From F23-B02 sp963633225 (GTDB lineage: Bacteria > Bacillota > Clostridia > Oscillospirales > Oscillospiraceae), in the NCBI GenBank assembly GCA_963633225.1, contig CAVGXR010000054.1:1-36134 (forward strand): a DNA stretch of 36,134 bases, in the 5' to 3' direction. Below the pieces are notes generated by a model that saw only the letters and a program-made list of their open reading frames with translations, searched no databases and was not told where the DNA came from. This document shows, one piece after another, positions 11,606 through 17,530 of this stretch (its first letter is position 1; each line of letters opens with the position of its first letter). Position numbers and translations under genes: made by a program.

Positions 11606-12143
11606 ACCCTTTTTTATCCTCGGGCTTTTTATCTAAAAGCTCGATTATTTTGCAGTATATCTCCTCTGCCCTGTCGCGGAAATTTTCCTCGATTCTCTCG
11701 GCCTGCTGCTCGCCGGATGAGAGGATATTGAGTCTTATTATCTCGCCCTTGCCGTCGCTCATTGCAAGGGTCACAAAGCAGCCGCTGTCTCGGTTGCGGT
11801 GCTGCGCGGTTATCATGGACAGACGGCGCAGTCTCTCTGCCTCGGGCGCGATTATCTTCTCCGCTCTTTTGCGCACGGAAAACGGCAGACTGCTCTCGAC
11901 CGTCTCGCCCGCGTCCGCACCGCGCTTGCTGACACGCAGGCCGTTTTCCTCTTCGATGACAAGTCCGCTTTCAATGAGCTCGGCAAGGCAGTCGGAATAT
12001 TCAAAATAGCCGAAGCCCTCGTCGCACTGCTGCGTAAAGTCCTGAAGGTCAATGGGCGCAACTACGCCCGGCAGACGGCGCAGAATAAAAAGTATCAGAA
12101 TTTTTATATCAAGCTTTTCATGGATAAAGCCGTATCTTCCCAT
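11604..12143 (-). CDS. DUF4364 family protein
   Basis: A 179-residue protein that I recognise as the DUF4364 family of Clostridia. The first half (GFIHEKLDIKILILFILRRLP...) resembles a winged-helix DNA-binding domain of the PadR or MarR sort, with the YFEYSDCLAELIESGLVIEEENGLRVSKRG segment as the wing. The second half is mixed alpha/beta, followed by a charged helical end. A transcription-regulator role is an inference from the fold; no target is known. It has its own promoter at 12164-12192, next to a TTCGAA-type repeat that could be an operator. Confidence 0.75.
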   Translation of the reverse strand: MGRYGFIHEKLDIKILILFILRRLPGVVAPIDLQDFTQQCDEGFGYFEYSDCLAELIESGLVIEEENGLRVSKRGADAGETVESSLPFSVRKRAEKIIAPEAERLRRLSMITAQHRNRDSGCFVTLAMSDGKGEIIRLNILSSGEQQAERIEENFRDRAEEIYCKIIELLDKKPEDKKG

Positions 12144-12163
12144 AATAGTCTCCCGAAAAAGAT

Positions 12164-12192
12164 ATTATACCTTCGAATTTCGAATAAGTAAA
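12164..12192 (-). promoter_or_regulatory. Promoter of the DUF4364 gene
   Basis: On the minus strand: TTTACT at 12187-12192, a 17-base spacer and a perfect TATAAT at 12164-12169. The spacer contains ATTCGAAATTCGAA, a small symmetrical repeat that could bind a regulator, possibly the DUF4364 protein itself (speculative). Confidence 0.7.
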
Positions 12193-12194
12193 CA

Positions 12195-12380
12195 TTATTT
12201 ACTTTTTTTATACGCATCGATGCATATAAATATTACGATGACCGTCGTTATGTGCATTATGATGCTCTTCGGCGAAAACGGTACGGTCTTTGTGCTTATA
12301 TATCCGAAATCCGCCATTATCATCGCAAAAAGTATCAGCGCCTCAACGGCTATGAGAATGAGCCATATCTTTCTGTTCAT
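12195..12380 (-). CDS. Small two-helix membrane protein, unknown
   Basis: A 61-residue protein with two hydrophobic helices (about residues 5-25 and 38-55), a short polar loop (FGYISTKTVPFSPKS) and a Lys-rich end. I do not recognise a family. The ATG at 12380 was chosen because GGGAGG lies seven bases upstream; a GTG five codons earlier would begin at the ribosome binding site itself. A promoter sits at 12412-12440. It is divergent from the Cys-rich gene at 12522. Confidence 0.65.
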   Translation of the reverse strand: MNRKIWLILIAVEALILFAMIMADFGYISTKTVPFSPKSIIMHITTVIVIFICIDAYKKSK

Positions 12381-12411
12381 GCTGCTGCCTCCCACTACTT
12401 CTCTAATCTAT

Positions 12412-12440
12412 ATAATAATACATACTTTTCTTTTTGTAAA
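12412..12440 (-). promoter_or_regulatory. Promoter of the small membrane protein gene
   Basis: On the minus strand: TTTACA at 12435-12440, a 17-base spacer and TATTAT at 12412-12417. The leader would be about 25 bases long. Confidence 0.6.
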
Positions 12441-12521
12441 TCCAATATTCTTCACATTTTTAAGCCGCACGCATAGACTGTACTGAAGTTTTCTTCAATT
12501 CCATCCCTGGGAGGTATGTTT

Positions 12522-13310
12522 ATGGCAGACAGGGTCGTGCCCGGTCCGGTCAGTGATAATGACTGCATAAAACAGGCCGTATGTGTCAACACGAGAAAGA
12601 TAATGGATGCCTGCCGCGATAAGGACTGCATCGAGGATCTGCGCGTTTACCCCACGGTGAGCTCTCTTCCCTACATAGAGAGCGCGTTCAGCGTGCGTCC
12701 AAAGTGCGCACAGCTGCTGCAATGCAATGTAGAGGTGAACGAAATTTGCCTCAACCGCGGCTACTACACGGTCGATGTCACCTACTTTTACAAGATAAAC
12801 GGCGAGACGTTTCCGGCAAATCAGAGCTTTACCGGCCTTGCGGTGTTTGATAAGCGCGTTATGCTCTTCGGCTCTGAGGGCAGGGTCAGGAGCTTTTCCT
12901 CGGACAGCTCAGGACTTCCGAGCGCCGACAGCAGTATGCCCTTTGCCGAGGTCGATGCTGTCGATCCCATTGCTCTGCACATGACGCTGGCCGAAACGGC
13001 TCTGCCCGATCCGGGCATTGAGCAGCGCGATATTCCCCAGAGCATACTCGACTCCTTCGGCGAGGAGATCTCCGTAACGGGCGGCACGCGCCACGTTTAT
13101 GTGTCCCTCGGTCAGTTTTCTATCATCCGGCTTGAGCGAAACACGCAGCTTCTCATACCGGCCTATGACTACTGCCTGCCGGATAAGGAGTGCGTCGGCT
13201 CCAACGAGGATGACCCCTGCACGATGTTCGGGCGCATAAGCTTCCCCGTCGATGAGTTCTTCCCGCCGGACAGCGTTGATCCCGCCGCCGACTACAAAAG
13301 CATGGTGTAG
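12522..13310 (+). CDS. Conserved Cys-rich clostridial protein of unknown function
   Basis: A 262-residue protein with no signal peptide or membrane helix. It has ten cysteines: C15, C21, C31, C36, C62, C68, C76, C218, C224 and C233. The N-terminal segment DACRDKDCIEDLRVYPT (29-45) and the GYYTVDVTYFYKI...GLAVFDKRVMLFGSEG region (80-120) look like conserved blocks; I recall similar unnamed proteins in Clostridia but cannot name a domain. Cysteine clusters near both ends suggest metal binding or cross-linking (inference). The ATG at 12522 was preferred over 12516 because the latter lies one base from GGGAGG. A CATAGACT box at 12472-12479 resembles a sporulation (sigma-E type) -10 element, which is weak evidence. 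The gene ends at the shared terminator. Confidence 0.75.
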   Translation: MADRVVPGPVSDNDCIKQAVCVNTRKIMDACRDKDCIEDLRVYPTVSSLPYIESAFSVRPKCAQLLQCNVEVNEICLNRGYYTVDVTYFYKINGETFPANQSFTGLAVFDKRVMLFGSEGRVRSFSSDSSGLPSADSSMPFAEVDAVDPIALHMTLAETALPDPGIEQRDIPQSILDSFGEEISVTGGTRHVYVSLGQFSIIRLERNTQLLIPAYDYCLPDKECVGSNEDDPCTMFGRISFPVDEFFPPDSVDPAADYKSMV

Positions 13311-13316
13311 CTGATC

Positions 13317-13349
13317 AAAAAAGCAAGGACATAAGCCCTTGCTTTTTTC
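13317..13349 (+). terminator. Terminator of the Cys-rich gene (first copy of a duplicated terminator)
   Basis: A hairpin of AAAAAAGCAAGG-type arms around a short loop with a T-run on both sides, starting six bases after the stop at 13310. Its 33 bases are identical, in the same orientation, to 13571-13603. The two copies flank the repeat element at 13349-13569. Confidence 0.9.
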
Positions 13350-13569
13350 AGCGTGTTAAAAAAGTCTGCGACTTTTTTTCACGCTGAAAAAACGCCACAT
13401 TTTTTGTGAAGCTTACGCTTCACGAAAAATCTCGCTCCGCTCGTCAAAACGCCTGATAGCTCAGGCTTTTTTGATGGCTATAATCTAACTCGAGGCGGGC
13501 CTTGCCCCCTCGAACTCCCCCGCTGCGCGGATACTTTTTTCTCAGCAGCATAGGTTTTTTGACAGTCTG
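13349..13569 (+). repeat. Dispersed intergenic repeat, complete copy (MITE-like)
   Basis: This 221-bp non-coding element is bounded on both sides by the same 33-bp terminator. Its ends form an imperfect inverted repeat: 13349-13363 matches the reverse complement of 13555-13569 at 12 of 15 positions, beginning CAG and ending CTG. Inside are hairpins at 13347-13388, 13400-13429 and 13442-13475, the last with a T-run. The right third (13492-13569) is homologous to the copies at both window edges. I see no transposase or credible ORF. It could be a miniature inverted-repeat element moved by an enzyme encoded elsewhere. Confidence 0.75.
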
Positions 13570-13570
13570 A

Positions 13571-13603
13571 AAAAAAGCAAGGACATAAGCCCTTGCTTTT
13601 TTC
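13571..13603 (-). terminator. ftsH terminator (second copy of the duplicated terminator)
   Basis: The hairpin begins directly after the ftsH stop codon (13604-13606). It is identical over 33 bases to 13317-13349. The palindromic form with A- and T-tracts should work in both directions, so one copy would once have served both convergent genes. Confidence 0.9.
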
Positions 13604-15415
13604 TTACTTATCAAGTATATCCATGAATTCTTCGCCGGTGATGGTCTCCTTTTCGTAGAGGAACCTTGCAAGCTCATCGAGCTTTTCGCGGTTATCGGTG
13701 AGGAGCTTGGCTGCCTTATCGTGCTGCTTTTTAACGAGCGCGACGACCTGACGATCTATTTGCGCCTGAGTTTCGGCAGAGCAGGCAAGCGAGGTATCGC
13801 CGCCGAGATACTGGTTCGTGACTGTTTCCATGGCTACCATGTCGAAATCTTCGCTCATGCCGTAGCGCGTTATCATGGCTCGGGCAAGCTTTGTCGCCTG
13901 CTCGATATCGTTCGACGCGCCCGTTGTTACAGAGCCGAAGACTATCTCCTCTGCCGCACGGCCTCCTGTAAAGGTTGCGATCTTGTTTTCTATCTCTTCC
14001 TTGCTCATGAGATAGTGGTTGCCGTCCTCGACCTGCATGGTATAGCCCAGAGCGCCGGAGGTGCGCGGAACGATGGTTATCTTCTGCACGGGCGCTGAGT
14101 GGCTCTGCTTTGCGGCAACGAGCGCGTGGCCGATCTCATGATAGGCTACGATGCGTTTTTCCTGATCGGTCATGATCGCGTTTTTCTTCTGGTAGCCCGC
14201 GATAACGACCTCGATGCTCTCCTCAAGGTCAGCCTGATTTGCAAAGCGCCTGCCGTCGCGTACTGCACGCAGTGCGGCTTCGTTTACTATATTGGCAAGC
14301 TCAGCGCCCGAAGCGCCGGAGGCCATGCGGGCTATCTTACTGAAATCAACGTCCTCGGCGACCTTTATCTTGCGTGCATGGACCTTGAGTATCTCCTCCC
14401 TGCCCTTGAGGTCGGGAAGCTCAACGGGAACGCGGCGGTCAAAGCGCCCGGGGCGTGTGAGCGCAGGGTCAAGCGACTCGGGTCTGTTCGTTGCGGCGAG
14501 GATTATTACGCCGTTATTGCCCTCAAAGCCGTCCATTTCGGTAAGCAGCTGGTTGAGCGTCTGCTCGCGCTCATCGTTGCCGCCTATCTGGCCGTCACGC
14601 TTTTTGCCGATGGCGTCTATCTCGTCGATAAAAACGATGCAGGGTGCCTTCTCCTTGGCCTGTCTGAACAGGTCGCGTACCTTGCTCGCGCCCATGCCTA
14701 CGAACATTTCGACAAATTCAGAGCCCGACATTGAGAAAAACGGCACATCCGCCTCGCCTGCTACGGCCTTGGCGAGCATGGTCTTGCCCGTTCCCGGAGG
14801 GCCTACGAGCAGTATACCCTTGGGCATTGACGCACCGATCTCCTTATATTTGCCGGGATCATGCAGATAATCAACGATCTCGGAGAGGTTTTCCTTGGCC
14901 TCGTCTTCACCTGCCACATCGGCAAACTTTATGCCCTCGGCGGATTTAACGTAGACGCGGGCATTGGATTTGCCCAGATTGAACATCATGGAGTTGCCTC
15001 CACCCATTTTCTCCATCATTTTTCGTGACATGAACTGCCCCAGCGCCACAAATATGATAAGAGGCAGCACCCAAGCAAGGATGCTGACAAAGAGCGAGGT
15101 CTGCTCGATCTCCTCGCCGGTGGTGGACACGTCTGCCTCCAGCAGGCGTGTGACAAGATCGTCGTCCGGCACCATTGCGGTCTTGTATATCTTGTTGTCT
15201 GTGCCCTTGAACAGGATGCGGTTGCTCTGCTCCTGTATCTCGACGGCACTCACCTGTCCGTTACCGACCATGCTGACGAAGCTGTTGTAGTCTACATCCT
15301 TGATCTGATGCTCCGATATCCACGGCATCGCCACGAAATTGAACAGCAGCAGGAGGATCAGGACTATTATGTAGTAATAAACAAGCGGTTTTTTCGGTGA
15401 TTTTACTTCGTTCAT
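13604..15415 (-). CDS. ftsH: ATP-dependent zinc metalloprotease FtsH
   Basis: A 603-residue membrane-bound AAA+ protease that degrades misfolded and regulatory membrane and cytosolic proteins. In order: a membrane helix at about 9-29, an outside domain of about 80 residues, a second helix at about 105-125, then the AAA+ module with Walker A GPPGTGKT at 205-212, Walker B CIVFIDEID and an arginine-finger region (RPGRFDRRV). The zinc site is HEIGH at 426-430, with Ile where HEAGH is usual; this still fits HExxH. The third zinc ligand should lie in the DIEQATKLARAM region. The ATG follows AAGGAG with 9 bases of spacing. The gene is monocistronic and convergent with the Cys-rich gene. Confidence 0.98.
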   Translation of the reverse strand: MNEVKSPKKPLVYYYIIVLILLLLFNFVAMPWISEHQIKDVDYNSFVSMVGNGQVSAVEIQEQSNRILFKGTDNKIYKTAMVPDDDLVTRLLEADVSTTGEEIEQTSLFVSILAWVLPLIIFVALGQFMSRKMMEKMGGGNSMMFNLGKSNARVYVKSAEGIKFADVAGEDEAKENLSEIVDYLHDPGKYKEIGASMPKGILLVGPPGTGKTMLAKAVAGEADVPFFSMSGSEFVEMFVGMGASKVRDLFRQAKEKAPCIVFIDEIDAIGKKRDGQIGGNDEREQTLNQLLTEMDGFEGNNGVIILAATNRPESLDPALTRPGRFDRRVPVELPDLKGREEILKVHARKIKVAEDVDFSKIARMASGASGAELANIVNEAALRAVRDGRRFANQADLEESIEVVIAGYQKKNAIMTDQEKRIVAYHEIGHALVAAKQSHSAPVQKITIVPRTSGALGYTMQVEDGNHYLMSKEEIENKIATFTGGRAAEEIVFGSVTTGASNDIEQATKLARAMITRYGMSEDFDMVAMETVTNQYLGGDTSLACSAETQAQIDRQVVALVKKQHDKAAKLLTDNREKLDELARFLYEKETITGEEFMDILDK

Positions 15416-15444
15416 ACGCCATACTCCTTAAAGCTTATATATTG

Positions 15445-15472
15445 TGTATAGTTTAACATGAACTGTAGTAAA
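15445..15472 (-). promoter_or_regulatory. Possible ftsH promoter
   Basis: On the minus strand: TTTACT at 15467-15472, a 16-base spacer and TATACA at 15445-15450. It is a modest match. The rest of the 209-base gap up to 15624 shows no clear gene; 15513-15596 has a short stop-bounded frame on the minus strand without a supported start. Confidence 0.4.
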
Positions 15473-15624
15473 TTTTCACGAATTTTTTGTTAACGATTCA
15501 TGCAATTGCACTAAATTATTTGTTTTCGTGCAGCATACGGCAGCCGACGCCCGTAACGCTCACTCCCTTCATACAGCCGCCTTTGATTTCATAGATATGC
15601 TGTTATTTTTATCGGCTCTTTCCC

Positions 15625-16428
15625 TCAGTCAATTGCGTCTGCGAACAGCTGCAGATGCTCGGCTAAGTGGGCTGAGCCGGAGTAATCGGCTTTGAGCACG
15701 TTCAGGCCGCGCCAGACGATCAGGTGCTGACCGTCGTTTTTCGACAGCTTATAGCCTGCGCCGTTATCAAGGGTGCCCTCCTGTGATGCCGGATAGTCCC
15801 ACGCATCCACGAGCGGGCGCAGCACACACTCAGCTGCGCAGCCGGAATAAAGCTTGGTACTGTAATAGTTTTCTTGGACGGCGAAGCCCTCCTGCGGCTC
15901 TGCAAAGGGCGGCACAGCCTGCTGAGTGCTGATGATCTCATCTGCAAGGTCGCTTTTGTTGTAAACCACATGACTGTAGTTTTCCGCGGGGTCTTTCTCT
16001 ATCCATGCTTCAAGCTCCGCGTTCTCGGCAGACGAGATATCCATAAGCAGCGGTGCGCTCAGCTCGCCTTTGTATTGGCGCATCGGCGTGAGTATCTGCT
16101 TTCCTCCCACCGGCGAGTAAACTGCGTACCAAGCCGCGCTCCCGACTATCAGAACGACGGCAATTGCGTAGAGCGCGTATCTTCCCCATCGGTTTTGGCT
16201 TTTGCCCCAAAAGCGCCGTATATCATAAATGAGCGCAAGCAGGAACGCAGCGAGCAGCAGCGGCGTTGATATTGTGCCTACAAGTCCCTTATCGACAATA
16301 TATGTTCCAAAGCCGATGGCATTTGCCGCAACGAGCATTATGATAAGCAGAACGAGCTCATAGGTGATAAGCGCGCACAGCAGAATTATTCTTGTGTGCG
16401 GTCTTATGACGGAATTATCGTTTTCCAC
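15625..16428 (-). CDS. Membrane protein with C-terminal extracytoplasmic domain, unknown
   Basis: A 267-residue protein with three hydrophobic helices (about 13-37, 48-70 and 82-104) followed by a soluble region of about 160 residues, probably outside the cell. I do not recognise a family. The soluble part has two cysteines (ysgCAAeCvl) that could form a disulfide. The start is GTG, supported by AAGGAG eight bases upstream. Its start overlaps the end of the XRE regulator gene by 14 bases, so the two are probably translationally coupled and act together (inference). Confidence 0.7.
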   Translation of the reverse strand: MENDNSVIRPHTRIILLCALITYELVLLIIMLVAANAIGFGTYIVDKGLVGTISTPLLLAAFLLALIYDIRRFWGKSQNRWGRYALYAIAVVLIVGSAAWYAVYSPVGGKQILTPMRQYKGELSAPLLMDISSAENAELEAWIEKDPAENYSHVVYNKSDLADEIISTQQAVPPFAEPQEGFAVQENYYSTKLYSGCAAECVLRPLVDAWDYPASQEGTLDNGAGYKLSKNDGQHLIVWRGLNVLKADYSGSAHLAEHLQLFADAID

Positions 16429-17110
16429 TGCTGTTCTCCTTTCCCCTTTTCAGGATAAACAGCACCGCGTGCGTTATCCATGCTCCGGCAAGGCAGCAGA
16501 GGATAAACCATGCTGCCTCGGCAGCGGCGGTAACAAGGCCGAAAGCACCGGCAAAGTCATCGTTTTGGAAGCCTATCGCGGCAAATGCCTCGCAGACTGT
16601 CCATATCCCCATTGCTGCGAGTGAATACATGTAAAATTCGCTCCTGCCGGCGCTGAAGCGGCGGATAACACAGCCGAAGGCTGCCGCCATCAGCATTTCA
16701 AGCGCCTCCCACCTGCCGAAATTGAGCAGTATCAGTTTATCGTAAAAGAATGCATAATCCCAGCCGAGGCAGGCCATTGCCGTGAGCGCGGCGCACATTA
16801 TCGACACGATAGTCCAGCGCCTGCGCAGCTCGTTTTTCTGAACACTCAGTGCCTCAAGCACGAGCACAGCTGCCTCCTCCTTGCTGACTGCGGTCTCCTG
16901 TATGCGCTCACCCTTTATAATCTCCGCAACACTCAGGCCGAGCACTGCGGCAATGTCCTCTATGAGCGAAACATCGGGAAAACGCTTGCCGCGCTCCCAG
17001 TTTGAAACAGCCTGCTTTGATACGCCCAGAGCGCCGGCAAGCTCCGCCTGCGTCATGTTCTTTTCCCTGCGCAGCTGCTCTATAAGGCTCCCTGTTTTGT
17101 TCATTTCCAT
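16415..17110 (-). CDS. XRE-family regulator with membrane-spanning C-terminal half
   Basis: A 231-residue protein. Residues 7-66 are a Cro/C1-type helix-turn-helix (MTQAELAGALGVSKQAVSNWERGKRFPDVSLIEDIAAVLGLSV in outline, positions 19-61). Residues 100-221 contain about four hydrophobic helices, so the DNA-binding domain is tethered to the membrane. The target is unknown; autoregulation with the overlapping downstream gene is likely (inference). The start at 17110 has AAAGGAGG nine bases upstream; the longer frame from 17137 begins at the -10 box. A strong promoter lies at 17136-17165, with a CGGTC/GACCG dyad just upstream. Confidence 0.85.
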   Translation of the reverse strand: MEMNKTGSLIEQLRREKNMTQAELAGALGVSKQAVSNWERGKRFPDVSLIEDIAAVLGLSVAEIIKGERIQETAVSKEEAAVLVLEALSVQKNELRRRWTIVSIMCAALTAMACLGWDYAFFYDKLILLNFGRWEALEMLMAAAFGCVIRRFSAGRSEFYMYSLAAMGIWTVCEAFAAIGFQNDDFAGAFGLVTAAAEAAWFILCCLAGAWITHAVLFILKRGKENSSGKR

Positions 17111-17135
17111 CGCACGTCGCCTCCTTTGCGCTTTC

Positions 17136-17165
17136 ATTGTATCGTAGGATGCGCCAAAATGTCAA
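17136..17165 (-). promoter_or_regulatory. Promoter of the XRE-membrane protein pair
   Basis: On the minus strand: TTGACA at 17160-17165, an 18-base spacer and TACAAT at 17136-17141. A perfect 5-bp dyad, CGGTC-CGTT-GACCG, lies just upstream at 17170-17183 and is a candidate operator. Confidence 0.75.
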
Positions 17166-17203
17166 TAAACGGTCCGTTGACCGGCCAAAAAGCCCGCAGG
17201 GCA

Positions 17204-17236
17204 TAAAAAATTCCGCATCGAAAGATGCGGAATTTT
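17204..17236 (-). terminator. rpsU terminator
   Basis: A 13-bp stem (17207-17219 with 17224-17236) with a 4-base loop, followed on the minus strand by a T-run. It lies 10 bases after the rpsU stop codon. Confidence 0.92.
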
Positions 17237-17246
17237 ACTTGCGTTA

Positions 17247-17432
17247 TCAGTAGTAACGCTTATTCTTGTTCTTGCGTGCTGCCTCGCTCTTCTTACGGCG
17301 CTTGACGCTGGGGCTCTGGTAGTACTCCTTCTTTCTCAGGTCAGCCAGTACACCGGCCTTGGCACAGCTGCGCTTAAATCTTTTAAGAGCATTGTCCAGA
17401 GATTCGTTCTCCTTGACATAGACTTCAGACAT
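17247..17432 (-). CDS. rpsU: 30S ribosomal protein S21
   Basis: A 61-residue, very basic protein with the S21 pattern: VKENESLDNALKRFKRSC near the N-terminus, then LRKKEYYQSPSVKRRKKSEAARK. It binds the 30S platform near the anti-Shine-Dalgarno end of 16S rRNA. Length is normal for Firmicutes. An ATG with a GGAGGGAG ribosome binding site, its own consensus promoter and its own terminator make it an independent unit downstream of leuS. Confidence 0.98.
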   Translation of the reverse strand: MSEVYVKENESLDNALKRFKRSCAKAGVLADLRKKEYYQSPSVKRRKKSEAARKNKNKRYY

Positions 17433-17498
17433 TTATTTCACTCCCTCCATTAACGCCTTTCGACGCTTTAAGGGCCAAATTCATGGCTTAACGTTGAT

Positions 17499-17527
17499 AT
17501 TATACTCACATTCGGGCATAATGTCAA
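17499..17527 (-). promoter_or_regulatory. Consensus promoter of rpsU
   Basis: On the minus strand: TTGACA at 17522-17527, a 17-base spacer and TATAAT at 17499-17504, a perfect sigma-A match in both boxes. The -35 lies three bases after the leuS stop. No leuS terminator is visible, so rpsU may also receive read-through from the long operon. Confidence 0.92.
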
Positions 17528-17530
17528 CCT

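Noticed and set aside
12188..12210. Terminator after the small membrane protein gene
   Set aside because: The stem is only about six A/T pairs and its T-run is on the wrong side for the minus-strand gene; the area also holds the DUF4364 promoter.
13444..13677. 77-codon minus-strand frame across the repeat and the end of ftsH
   Set aside because: It covers the non-coding repeat, the terminator and out-of-frame ftsH sequence; no family or ribosome binding site supports it.
17433..17530. leuS terminator
   Set aside because: Only a 4-5 bp stem (GCCA/TGGC) without a T-run is present; the region reads as the rpsU promoter and leader.
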